Shown here piece by piece: positions 16,902 to 24,604 of a stretch of 64,000 bases of DNA. The notes under the pieces are model-generated. The model did no database searches and had not been told where the DNA came from. It was given only the letters and a program-made list of their open reading frames with translations. A program made the translations under genes and the position numbers. Numbering within the stretch: position 1 is the stretch's first letter; every line of letters begins with the position of its first letter. The stretch comes from JAIRVZ01 sp031553755 (GTDB lineage: Bacteria > Bacteroidota > Bacteroidia > Bacteroidales > Azobacteroidaceae): NCBI GenBank assembly GCA_031553755.1, contig JAVBKZ010000012.1, forward strand, positions 1 to 64,000. Direction: 5' to 3'.

Positions 16902-18284
16902 TTACAACATCTGCTCCTCATTTATCCTGTTATCATTTTGTCTTGCCGAAAGTGTTTTTGTACGAAGCTCTTTGATCAGATTTTTAAAATCAGCTAAATT
17001 TATTTTGCCGGAAAGATAGTAATCAATTAGTTGTTTTTTCAGTTCGGTAGCATCTTTAGATTCTCCTAAAAAGTCTAATGAAAATCCTACCGAAGCCGAC
17101 GGCCGGTATTCCATCGAATCCCACCAGGCATAAAGCACGTTAAGCAACGATTTGTCATCTGCACGGAGGAGTTGTTTGAATAAATACGGTTCACTGAGTT
17201 TGTATACCAACATGCGATGACGGTATTTCTGGTATTCTTTCAAACCTATTTTGAATAAGAAATACAGTAATACAAGTGTCAAGACCAACAATCCGACAAA
17301 GCTATACCATGGTAAACCTAAGATATGAGGGGTTACTTTTGCTTTTTCATGTACAGAAGAAGAGTCCAACGTTTGTTGTAAGCTATCTTTCAGCGTAGTA
17401 ATAATTCCTAAGTCTGGGTTTTCCGCCACATGTAACGATTTTCCGGCTAGTACTCGCTCCTGCATCTTTCCTGTGTAAGGATTCCAGAACGAAAGGTGTA
17501 TTTCCGGAATGGTAATGTCGCCCGGTTTCTCAAGCAAGTAGGTTACGCTTTGCATGCTTTGTCCGTTTACATTTCCATCCGGCTTGGAATCGCTTAATAC
17601 AGGGTCTTTAGGGTAAGTACTTACTCCATTGCCCATCATTTGTGACGATACATTGGGAATAAACTGGGGTAACGTCCCTTGTGCATTGATAGTCACCGTA
17701 CGTTGTAGTACATCGCCTACTTTCAGGTTGTCGGGCTTTGGATTCCAGGAATCATTAATTTGTACATCCCTTGCTACCAACCAGGTATCTGTTTTCAGAT
17801 TTTTCGGAACATCCCGCACAGTAAATGACTGCGGCTGGGTATGCAAAACGACTTTTCGCGATTCGGAGCTTCCTTCAGGCGGACTGGTAGCTGTAATTTC
17901 AAATGAAGGAACTGTGAATTCCCCCGGCTTATATGGAAATACAATGTAGTAAAATTGTATGCCGGGATATTGTTTTTTGCCTACGGTAAACATTCCTGGT
18001 CGTGTCTCGTCAAATGGAATAATAAAGGTACTTGGAATTTGCAGGTTACCGAATTCCACTGGCGCCGTGAACCAAGTCGTTGTGTAAACAGTAATATTTA
18101 CCCGGAAAGGTTCCTGTACATACATTGATTTTTTGCTTAAATCGACAATGGTGTTCACTTGTCCGGAAGCGGTTGTAGTGGGAATAATTATTAAACACAT
18201 TAACCCTAACAGGGTTCTAAACCCTGTTAGGGTTGGTTGGATTCGGTTTAGAAATACAATCCATATTTTATTACTCGTCTTCAT
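16902..18284 (-). CDS. batD: BatD-like aerotolerance protein with a palindrome inside its signal peptide
   Basis: The protein has 460 residues. The N-terminal secretion signal is followed by a large periplasmic region of beta-sandwich repeats (PFRVNITVYTTTWFTAPVEF, GDITIPEIHLSFWNPYTGK). A membrane helix lies near residues 325-345 and a cytoplasmic tail follows. BatD is the last member of the Bat complex, which supports oxygen and stress tolerance in Bacteroides. About 11 codons of the N-terminus are encoded by the palindromic repeat at 18202-18234, splitting the hydrophobic stretch IWIVFL from LLGLMCLIII. Without the insert a normal 28-30 residue signal would remain. A start at Met29 would remove most of the signal, so the upstream start is preferred. 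The first 14 bases overlap the end of the RAYT gene. Confidence 0.85.
   Translation of the reverse strand: MKTSNKIWIVFLNRIQPTLTGFRTLLGLMCLIIIPTTTASGQVNTIVDLSKKSMYVQEPFRVNITVYTTTWFTAPVEFGNLQIPSTFIIPFDETRPGMFTVGKKQYPGIQFYYIVFPYKPGEFTVPSFEITATSPPEGSSESRKVVLHTQPQSFTVRDVPKNLKTDTWLVARDVQINDSWNPKPDNLKVGDVLQRTVTINAQGTLPQFIPNVSSQMMGNGVSTYPKDPVLSDSKPDGNVNGQSMQSVTYLLEKPGDITIPEIHLSFWNPYTGKMQERVLAGKSLHVAENPDLGIITTLKDSLQQTLDSSSVHEKAKVTPHILGLPWYSFVGLLVLTLVLLYFLFKIGLKEYQKYRHRMLVYKLSEPYLFKQLLRADDKSLLNVLYAWWDSMEYRPSASVGFSLDFLGESKDATELKKQLIDYYLSGKINLADFKNLIKELRTKTLSARQNDNRINEEQML
18202..18234. repeat. Nested palindromic repeat, copy A (inside batD)
   Basis: AACCCTAACAGGGTT and its exact reverse complement flank the 3-base spacer CTA. 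Each 15-base arm is itself a mini-hairpin (AACCCT-3 bases-AGGGTT). It is translated in frame as part of the BatD leader. Confidence 0.9.
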
Positions 18285-18858
18285 CTTCTATTCTTAAAAT
18301 TTCTTCAAGATTAATTCTCTTTAAATCATGCCAATATAGAAAGTTCTCCACATCTTCGAAGTATTCAAGAACTTCGTTCCTCAATAAATTTGTTTTCTTT
18401 TTCGAAACAATAGCGTTGTAAGAAGAATAAGGATAATTTAATGCCTGAGAAAAACCATGTTTTATTGGATTTAAATGTACATAAGCAATAAGTTGTATTA
18501 AATAATCGTCACTAGTAACTTGTTCTCTTTTCAAATGCTCCTGAAATAAACTTCCACTTCGCAGATATGATTTGTTTATACTTTGTGTATAGGAATTAAA
18601 CATGTGCGAAAAACCCAAATATGGTTTCTTTTTCCATTTTTCATTCAAAATCTCATCCTTTTCTTTTATACGGACTACAAGATGATAATGATTTTTCATT
18701 AAACAATAAGCATATACATCTGCCACAGGAAGTAAGTATTTCTTCATTAAATTCAAGAAAAGCGTATAATTCTGAGCTTCTTTAAATATGTCTTCTTTAT
18801 TATTTCCTCTATTAAAAACATGATAAATGCAGCCGTGTTCAAATAATTTATTTTTCAT
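18271..18858 (-). CDS. REP-associated tyrosine transposase (RAYT, Y1_Tnp)
   Basis: The protein has 195 residues. The N-terminal IYHVFNRGNN is the family opening. KNHYHLVVR supplies the HUH metal-binding histidines (His57, His59). IAYVHLNPIKHG supplies the likely catalytic tyrosine Tyr126. These are single-domain relatives of IS200/IS605 transposases that nick short palindromes and are thought to spread REP elements. All catalytic residues are intact. The gene lies between two copies of the same 33-bp palindrome and interrupts the Bat operon between batB/C and batD. Its 3' end overlaps the batD start by 14 bases. Confidence 0.93.
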   Translation of the reverse strand: MKNKLFEHGCIYHVFNRGNNKEDIFKEAQNYTLFLNLMKKYLLPVADVYAYCLMKNHYHLVVRIKEKDEILNEKWKKKPYLGFSHMFNSYTQSINKSYLRSGSLFQEHLKREQVTSDDYLIQLIAYVHLNPIKHGFSQALNYPYSSYNAIVSKKKTNLLRNEVLEYFEDVENFLYWHDLKRINLEEILRIEDEDE

Positions 18859-18943
18859 AGTTTTACATTTTAGTTGCCAACAAAACTACGATTATTAATT
18901 AAAATTGTCAATATTTGAATCTATAATTTTTTAATTCAATTCT

Positions 18944-18976
18944 AACCCTAACAGGGTTTGAAACCCTGTTAGGGTT
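18944..18976. repeat. Nested palindromic repeat, copy B (end of batB/C)
   Basis: The same 15-base arms as copy A, with spacer TGA. The TAA stop codon of the BatB/C gene and part of its last sense codons lie within the right arm. Confidence 0.9.
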
Positions 18977-20699
18977 CTTTCCTTCCTTTCACATTCGGAT
19001 AATACTTTTGCTTTTGTATTTCGAACCGGCGATGTAAAAATTCGCTGGGATCGGCATTCGTTTTTTGCATCAACACCTGGGTTTCTACAGGCATTTCATC
19101 CATTTTAAAATCCTTAGGTGGAAATTTTTGTTCTTTAGCCCGGTGTATATTACTTTCTACCTCATCGGACATCCGGTCGCCCGAGGTAGGTAATTTTTTT
19201 ACTTCGGTATCCGAACTTAATTGTTCGTCTTCCGATTGCGGTTTACGTTCCTTTAATTTATCTTTGGAAGTATGCTTTAAGATACTGTCAATTGGGTTGG
19301 CTTCCGGATTAAAACGCAATACGCTTGATGCCTGGTCTTTCATTAGCTTAGTGGCATCGATGCTATGTTGAACCGATGATTGCAGCGAATTGTCTTTTGA
19401 AGCAGCCGCCTGAAATGCCGTGATAGCCTCATCGTAGTAACCCAATTTAGCCAATGCCAAACCGTAATTGTATTGTCCTGCAGCCGTAGAATCATTCGCC
19501 AACAGTTCCATCACCGATTGATAGTCGCCGGCTTTGAAATAAGCAGCAGCTTTGTGCGCATTATCCGAGAATAATCCGGCCGCTTTTTCGTATTTTCCTT
19601 TTTCGTAGAGTTTTTCGGCACGGTAATCAGGAGTGTACCACCAATCAGCATGTTTGCTGTCAGTACTGCACGAAGAAAGCGTTGTCAGTATAAACGGCAG
19701 CATACACCATTGTACTACCCAGCCCTTGCGGAACCAAAATAGCATGATAATAAATGCCGGGATAATCAGTAACCAGCCCATATCATCCCATTCCTGAGCG
19801 TCTTGTTTTTTATCTTTTTCGAAAACCAGATTATCGCTGATGCGTTTGGCAATTCCTTCCACATCCGATTTATCGAGCGTAATCGTAGTAATATTTATTT
19901 TTTCATTCTGACGGAGATTATTCAAGGTGGCAGGCGATTGTTTGGATATCACGCCGCTTTCACCCGGCACAGGCGCACCATTGGGTGTAGAAAATAACAA
20001 AATCTCCAGGCGATGCTTGGAATTATTGATATAGTCGGACAACATTGCAGCCTGCGAATCATCAATAACGTCGGTCATTAACAAAATAGTACTTGGCGCT
20101 TCTATCCGGTTCATCAGTGTGTCTATCAGTTGAATGGTAAGGCCCATATTCGTTCCCTGTACTGGCATCGAGCGATTGTAAAGGCTGGTACTTTGAAATT
20201 TTATCAGTTTATAATCCGACGTAAAAGGCAAAACCGTATGCGGCGTTCCGGCAAAAGCAAGGAGTCCGGCGCGGGCACGGGGATTGGCATCCAGAAAATC
20301 GGATATTTTCATTTTGGCACGTTCGAGCCGTGAAGGCTCTATATCGGTGGCCGTCATGGATTTGGATAAATCAAGTGTAATCAGTACTACTGCCGGGATC
20401 TTTTCGCCCGGGATGTCCCGTTTTTTCCATGTAGGCCCGGCTAATGCCAGAATCATGCATGAAAGTCCAAGAGCTAACAGTATCAGCGGTAGTACAATTG
20501 CCCACCGGCTTCCTTTGCTGAACATGTAAGGACGCAGATGTGGAGCGATTACATTCTTCCACTTTTTTTGTTCTTTATTGCTTAACACCAAAATAATCAA
20601 TATCACCGCCAAGGGTATAAATAACCACAAAGCCCACGGCCGCAGGAAATGGAATACGTGTGGATTGAATGATTTGAATATGTCAATGAAATTGTTCAT
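18969..20699 (-). CDS. batB: BatB/BatC fusion: von Willebrand A domain plus TPR
   Basis: The protein has 576 residues. An N-terminal membrane helix (about 20-40) and a second near 70-90 precede a VWA domain with metal-site motif LDLSKSM and the second motif LLMTDVIDD. A membrane helix follows near residue 310, then a lipobox-like LSSCS. A TPR region (about 350-450; YEKAAGLF, YNYGLALAKLGYYDEAITAFQAA) and a charged tail complete it. In relatives BatB and BatC are separate; here they are one protein. The VWA domain probably binds other Bat members in the periplasm. The stop codon lies inside palindrome B. Confidence 0.88.
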   Translation of the reverse strand: MNNFIDIFKSFNPHVFHFLRPWALWLFIPLAVILIILVLSNKEQKKWKNVIAPHLRPYMFSKGSRWAIVLPLILLALGLSCMILALAGPTWKKRDIPGEKIPAVVLITLDLSKSMTATDIEPSRLERAKMKISDFLDANPRARAGLLAFAGTPHTVLPFTSDYKLIKFQSTSLYNRSMPVQGTNMGLTIQLIDTLMNRIEAPSTILLMTDVIDDSQAAMLSDYINNSKHRLEILLFSTPNGAPVPGESGVISKQSPATLNNLRQNEKINITTITLDKSDVEGIAKRISDNLVFEKDKKQDAQEWDDMGWLLIIPAFIIMLFWFRKGWVVQWCMLPFILTTLSSCSTDSKHADWWYTPDYRAEKLYEKGKYEKAAGLFSDNAHKAAAYFKAGDYQSVMELLANDSTAAGQYNYGLALAKLGYYDEAITAFQAAASKDNSLQSSVQHSIDATKLMKDQASSVLRFNPEANPIDSILKHTSKDKLKERKPQSEDEQLSSDTEVKKLPTSGDRMSDEVESNIHRAKEQKFPPKDFKMDEMPVETQVLMQKTNADPSEFLHRRFEIQKQKYYPNVKGRKEP

Positions 20700-20713
20700 A
20701 TTTTATTCTATTT

Positions 20714-20834
20714 TAATCCCTTCGGGATTATATGTTTATAGAAAAACCGGTTGTGACAATTTATACGACCCCTGTCGGGGTCGCATGTTCCCCACTATAT
20801 CCATTTTCTATAAACATTTGAATCCTTTGGATTC
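20714..20834. repeat. Three short hairpins in the batA-batB/C gap
   Basis: The 171-base gap holds TAATCCC-TTC-GGGATTA (20714-20730), CGACCCC-TGTC-GGGGTCG (20766-20783) and TATAAACATTTGAATCC-TTT-GGATTC (20809-20834). The last is shared with copies near 26.8 and 28.2 kb, and the first carries the same TATAAACAT-like flank in inverse orientation. This is a second palindromic family, distinct from copies A-D. Confidence 0.7.
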
Positions 20835-20870
20835 TTTTTTGCAATTCTGTGTCTTCAACATATTTTTCAA

Positions 20871-21875
20871 CTATTCGATTAATTCTTTTCTTATACCAAA
20901 TAAATTTCTTCCCAAATTAATAACACCGCTCAATAAATAAAAAATCAATGCCAAAGCAATCGCTGCGCCAAGAGGATACATGTACAACAGTACGACAGGT
21001 TTATATGATTCTTCTTCATATACGACCGGCTGCATTTTGTTGAGTTCTGCATATACGGCTTGCATTTCCTGTTGACTATCGGCACGAAAATATTTACCTC
21101 CCGTTATTTCGGCAATTTGCGTCAATAATTTTTCATCGATGGCATACCCTCCGCTTGTACTGTTGCCTATTCCAAGCGTATAAATCTTAATACTGTCGAG
21201 TTTTGCTGCTGCAGCGGCATCAAGAGGAGAGATGTCCGTTCCACCGTCCACACCATCGGTCATCAATAGCATAACACGTTGTTTAATAGTATCCTGGCGA
21301 AATATTTTAATACCAAAAGCAATGGCTTCGCCAATGTTTGTCATTTGTCCGGCCATTCCTACTTCTGTTTCGTCGAGCAGCCAGTCGATGACTTGTAAGT
21401 CGGTGGTAAGAGGTGCTTGCAGATAGGCATGCGTAGCAAACATTTCGAGTCCAATCTGATCGCTTTTACGCTCTTTGATAAAGTCTTTCATCAAATATTT
21501 AACAGCCCCCCAACGCGACATGGTTTTGCCATCCACTCTCCAATCTGTTTGCGCCATACTGAACGAAATATCGGCGGCTACCAGAAAGCTGCGCACAGTG
21601 CGTGTGCGTTTTCCGGGTTGACCGACAAATTGTGGAGATGAGGCTGCTGCCAGCAAACAGATCCAACAAAGGATAAGTGCTATCCACGAGAAAATGCCTT
21701 TGCGCGATACCCAGGCATTCCGTTTAGGATGCTGTCCGGAAATGTTTACTGCCCGTCCGAAAAACGGCACTAAAAGTGCAGAACGTCGTTTACGCAAAGC
21801 AGGCAGTAGCCAATACACCAATAGTGGTAAAGGCAGCAATAAGAAAACCCATTTGTGGGCAATCTCAAAGTTCAT
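20871..21875 (-). CDS. batA: BatA: membrane-anchored von Willebrand A protein
   Basis: About 334 residues from the chosen start at 21875; eight more if an upstream ATG at 21899 is used. The inner start is preferred because it sits one base after the preceding gene's stop and begins directly with the hydrophobic FEIAHKWVFLLLPLPLLVYWLL anchor. The VWA domain has the MIDAS motif DISFS and LLMTDGVDGG. A C-terminal membrane helix (AAIALALIFYLLS) follows, so the VWA domain faces the periplasm. Part of the Bat complex for aerotolerance. Confidence 0.9.
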   Translation of the reverse strand: MNFEIAHKWVFLLLPLPLLVYWLLPALRKRRSALLVPFFGRAVNISGQHPKRNAWVSRKGIFSWIALILCWICLLAAASSPQFVGQPGKRTRTVRSFLVAADISFSMAQTDWRVDGKTMSRWGAVKYLMKDFIKERKSDQIGLEMFATHAYLQAPLTTDLQVIDWLLDETEVGMAGQMTNIGEAIAFGIKIFRQDTIKQRVMLLMTDGVDGGTDISPLDAAAAAKLDSIKIYTLGIGNSTSGGYAIDEKLLTQIAEITGGKYFRADSQQEMQAVYAELNKMQPVVYEEESYKPVVLLYMYPLGAAIALALIFYLLSGVINLGRNLFGIRKELIE

Positions 21876-21876
21876 A

Positions 21877-22371
21877 TTATGAGCGATTTCGGGTAGCATA
21901 ACGATGATTCTTTATCCATTGTTTAGCTTTGGAAGCAAAGACTTCGGCTTGCATTTGCTGATTGTTATTTTCAGTAAGATATAAAGTGGCTACTATGTTT
22001 TCGTCTTCCGTATTGAAAATAGGTTTCCGGCAGCAACTATTGAGGTATTCGAACCACGATTTTCCCTGCAATGAGGCAACTTCTTTTCGCCCGTAGTGCA
22101 ACATGCTTATTTGCTTCATCAACATATTGGCTAGGTAAATGAAATCAGCATATTTTGCTTCGGAAAATAATTTTTCCTGTCCGGCGTCGATTCGTTTGAC
22201 AGCTTCGCGGCGATAACGATTTTTGTAATAACGAACTAGAACCCATATAGCCCATAGTAATATGCATAGTACCAATAAGGCAGCTACTATGTACCACCCC
22301 GGTGCACCAAAAGTGAATGTAACCGGCGAAGGTTCAATAAATTGTCCGATGGCAGGAATTGTATCGTTCAT
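21877..22371 (-). CDS. DUF4381-type membrane protein of the Bat operon
   Basis: The protein has 164 residues. A short periplasmic segment is followed by one membrane helix (about 27-47; IVAALLVLCILLWAIWVLV) and a basic cytoplasmic domain (YADFIYLANMLMKQISML, WFEYLNSCCRKP). The position between the DUF58 and batA genes matches the DUF4381 protein of Bat/MoxR operons. The function is undefined; it is probably a scaffold between the ATPase side and the VWA proteins. The stop codon is one base from the batA start. Confidence 0.8.
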   Translation of the reverse strand: MNDTIPAIGQFIEPSPVTFTFGAPGWYIVAALLVLCILLWAIWVLVRYYKNRYRREAVKRIDAGQEKLFSEAKYADFIYLANMLMKQISMLHYGRKEVASLQGKSWFEYLNSCCRKPIFNTEDENIVATLYLTENNNQQMQAEVFASKAKQWIKNHRYATRNRS

Positions 22372-22393
22372 ATTTTTTTTTATCCTAACTTTT

Positions 22394-22426
22394 AACCCTA
22401 ATAGGGTTTTAAACCCTGTTAGGGTA
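22394..22426. repeat. Nested palindromic repeat, copy C
   Basis: AACCCTAATAGGGTT, spacer TTA, AACCCTGTTAGGGTA: the same element as A and B with two substitutions. It fills the junction between the DUF58 and DUF4381 genes. Confidence 0.85.
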
Positions 22427-22437
22427 ATTCTGTTGGT

Positions 22438-23364
22438 TTAATTTTTAAAAACAGTTTGCATCCGTTTGCGGATTTGTTCTTCTACGGAACTAGCTGTTGA
22501 AATCACAGATACAGGAATTTTATAATGCCTGAATTCTTCTGTCAGTTGTGTAAGCCATTGTTTGTAACCCGATTCATATTTCTTTCCCCATTGATTTTTA
22601 TTGTTGTTCCACAAAATCTGGCGTTCACCATTGCTCAGTACCAGTTTCCCATCGGGTAATTGCGCATCCATAGGGTCTTCAATATGAACAAGAATCACAT
22701 CGTTGTGAGCAGCAATGCTTCGTATATGACGTTTTCCTTCATCATTCAGTTTTGTGAGGTCTGAAACAATAGCGACTACGTAATCGTGCGTAACCGCAAG
22801 GCGTGTCCGGTCAAGCATGCGAGTGAGTAGCCCGGTGTCAGATTTGATGTTTTGGCGGGCAGGTAAAGTGGCATTTCGCTTTACTACCAATTGCAGAAAA
22901 TGTTCCACCAAGGCTTTGCTTCGTTTGGGAGCTACATAGTCGGAATCAGAATCATCGAATACCAATCCGCCGAAACGGTCGCCACGTTTGAGAATAAAAA
23001 AAGCTATCAATGCTGCGACATGAGCTGCAGTGACAGACTTTACGTATTGCTGCGAACCGAAAAACATGGATACACTTTGGTCTAAAAGAACAAAAGCCGG
23101 ACGTTCTTTTTCTTCATTGAATTCTTTAGAATACGTTTCGTTGGTGCGGGCGGTTACACGCCAGTCAATATTACGGATGTCATCGCCGGGAACATATTGA
23201 CGCACTTCTTCAAAATCAAGTCCGCGTCCGCGCATTTTAGCTGCATGTGTCCCTGCAAGTATGGAATAGATGTTACGTTTAGGCAATAACATTCCACCTT
23301 GCGCCAAATATTCAAAACGCATCAGTTCGTTTAATGTGGTTACTATTTCAACAGAAGGTGTCAT
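22438..23364 (-). CDS. DUF58 protein of the Bat/MoxR operon
   Basis: The protein has 308 residues. The DUF58 signature is complete: RGRGLDFEEVRQYVPGDDIRNIDWRVTART, followed by a VWA-like segment VLLDQSVSMFFGS. DUF58 proteins travel with MoxR ATPases and VWA proteins and are thought to form part of a chaperone-like complex assembled on the cytoplasmic face. It follows moxR and is separated from it by palindrome D. Confidence 0.9.
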   Translation of the reverse strand: MTPSVEIVTTLNELMRFEYLAQGGMLLPKRNIYSILAGTHAAKMRGRGLDFEEVRQYVPGDDIRNIDWRVTARTNETYSKEFNEEKERPAFVLLDQSVSMFFGSQQYVKSVTAAHVAALIAFFILKRGDRFGGLVFDDSDSDYVAPKRSKALVEHFLQLVVKRNATLPARQNIKSDTGLLTRMLDRTRLAVTHDYVVAIVSDLTKLNDEGKRHIRSIAAHNDVILVHIEDPMDAQLPDGKLVLSNGERQILWNNNKNQWGKKYESGYKQWLTQLTEEFRHYKIPVSVISTASSVEEQIRKRMQTVFKN

Positions 23365-23375
23365 ATTTAACTAGT

Positions 23376-23408
23376 TACCCTAACAGGGTTTAGAACCCTG
23401 TTAGGGTG
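23376..23408. repeat. Nested palindromic repeat, copy D
   Basis: Core ACCCTAACAGGGTT, spacer TAG, AACCCTGTTAGGGT, with a mismatch at each outer end. It sits between moxR and the DUF58 gene and fills most of the 55-base junction. Confidence 0.88.
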
Positions 23409-23419
23409 ATTGGGTTATT

Positions 23420-24379
23420 CTACATTACCGCTACATTCTTTAAAATCGTATCAATCACCATATCCGCATTTACCCTGTCGGCGTTGGCCTCGTAAGATAA
23501 AATCAAACGATGGCGCAGTACATCATGTACAATATAACGGATATCGTCGGGGGTGACGCTCGTACGGCCATCGAGCCAAGCCACTACGCGGGAACATTTG
23601 TCTAATGCGATGGTAGCTCTCGGGCTGCCACCGTAGTTTATCCATCGGGCCAGATCTTTGTCGAATTTGTCGGGATAACGTGTGGCAGATACCAAGTCGA
23701 CCATATATTTTTCGGCTGCCGGGGTTACTTCAATATTGTTTGCTTCCTTGCGAGCGTCAAATACTATTTGCTGGTTAATTGGAGTGATTTTCCGGACTTC
23801 ACCTTTGCTCTCATTACGTACCAACTCTACAATTTTAGCTTCTTCCTCTACGTTGGGATAACCGATTTCTATTTTCATAATAAAACGGTCGAGTTGCGCT
23901 TCGGGCAAAGGATAGGTTCCTTCCTGTTCCACAGGATTTTGCGTGGCAAGTACCATAAACAATGGTTCCATTTTGTAGGTTTTTCCGGCTACGGACACCT
24001 GTCGTTCTTCCATAGCTTCGAGCAGGGCTGATTGTACTTTGGCCGGAGCCCGGTTGATTTCATCGGCAAGTACCAGATTACTGAAAATAGGTCCGGGTTG
24101 GAAGACGAATTTTTGTTCGGATTGCGGTTGGTAAATTTCCGTTCCGGTGATGTCCGAAGGCAGCAAATCAGGCGTAAACTGCACTCGGCTGAGTTTACAA
24201 TCAAGATTAGCCGCAAGGCTCTTTACTGCACGGGTTTTTGCCAATCCCGGCAAACCTTCGAGTAAGACATTGCCATCGGTCAGTAAGGCAATAATAATTT
24301 TGGATACCACATTTTCCTGTCCGATAATGCTTTCACTTACGCTTTTTTTAAGAGAGAGGATTTGTTCCAGATTCTTCAT
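23420..24379 (-). CDS. MoxR-family AAA+ ATPase
   Basis: The protein has 319 residues. The Walker A is GLPGLAKTR, the MoxR-specific motif QFTPDLLPSDITGTEIY follows, the Walker B is LADEINRAPAKVQSALLEAMEE, and sensor residues are in ATQNPVEQEGTYPLPEAQLDRF. MoxR ATPases act as chaperones that load or activate VWA partners; here those are encoded in the same leftward operon (DUF58, batA, batB/C). First gene of the Bat operon; no clear TAnnTTTG promoter was seen immediately upstream. Confidence 0.93.
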   Translation of the reverse strand: MKNLEQILSLKKSVSESIIGQENVVSKIIIALLTDGNVLLEGLPGLAKTRAVKSLAANLDCKLSRVQFTPDLLPSDITGTEIYQPQSEQKFVFQPGPIFSNLVLADEINRAPAKVQSALLEAMEERQVSVAGKTYKMEPLFMVLATQNPVEQEGTYPLPEAQLDRFIMKIEIGYPNVEEEAKIVELVRNESKGEVRKITPINQQIVFDARKEANNIEVTPAAEKYMVDLVSATRYPDKFDKDLARWINYGGSPRATIALDKCSRVVAWLDGRTSVTPDDIRYIVHDVLRHRLILSYEANADRVNADMVIDTILKNVAVM

Positions 24380-24464
24380 GTCTTTTCAGTTATATTATAT
24401 ATAACCTTTTAAACGTTAAAATGTTTAAGGAAATGTGGATTGATATGGGGTATTTGTTTAACTA

Positions 24465-24602
24465 TTATTCTTCGTTTTCGTTTTCATTGATGTGCGAAAA
24501 CAAAGCACTTAAATTTTCTTGAAAAGCTTTCAAATCGTCATACACCGGACAAATTTTCAAAAACGCTTTGTTGATGGCTTTGCGGATGGTGGTGTTTATG
24601 GT
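24465..24602 (-). pseudogene. Orphan C-terminal fragment of an unidentified gene
   Basis: A minus-strand frame without a start codon encodes about 45 residues ending AFQENLSALFSHINENENEE and a TAA stop. Composition and the helix-like IRKAINKAF pattern look protein-coding. It abuts the stop of the DUF4143 ATPase, and its upstream part runs into a stop within 10 codons. The simplest reading is the tail of a gene replaced by the ATPase gene. Family not recognised. Confidence 0.35.
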
Positions 24603-24604
24603 GA

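Larger units (their letters stand above)
18202..18976. mobile_element. RAYT unit bracketed by palindromes A and B
   Basis: An intact RAYT gene sits between two almost identical 33-bp nested palindromes (they differ only in the 3-base spacer). The layout is that of a REPtron: transposase plus its presumed substrate hairpins. The unit covers the first 28 codons of batD at one end and the last three codons of batB/C at the other. The precise element ends and any target duplication were not determined. Confidence 0.7.

Noticed and set aside
18202..23408. Repeated AACCCTAACAGGGTT palindromes as a CRISPR array or telomere-like tract
   Set aside because: Copies are hundreds to thousands of bases apart with genes between them, each is a self-complementary palindrome, and there are no spacers or cas genes. 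TTAGGG within the arm is coincidental.
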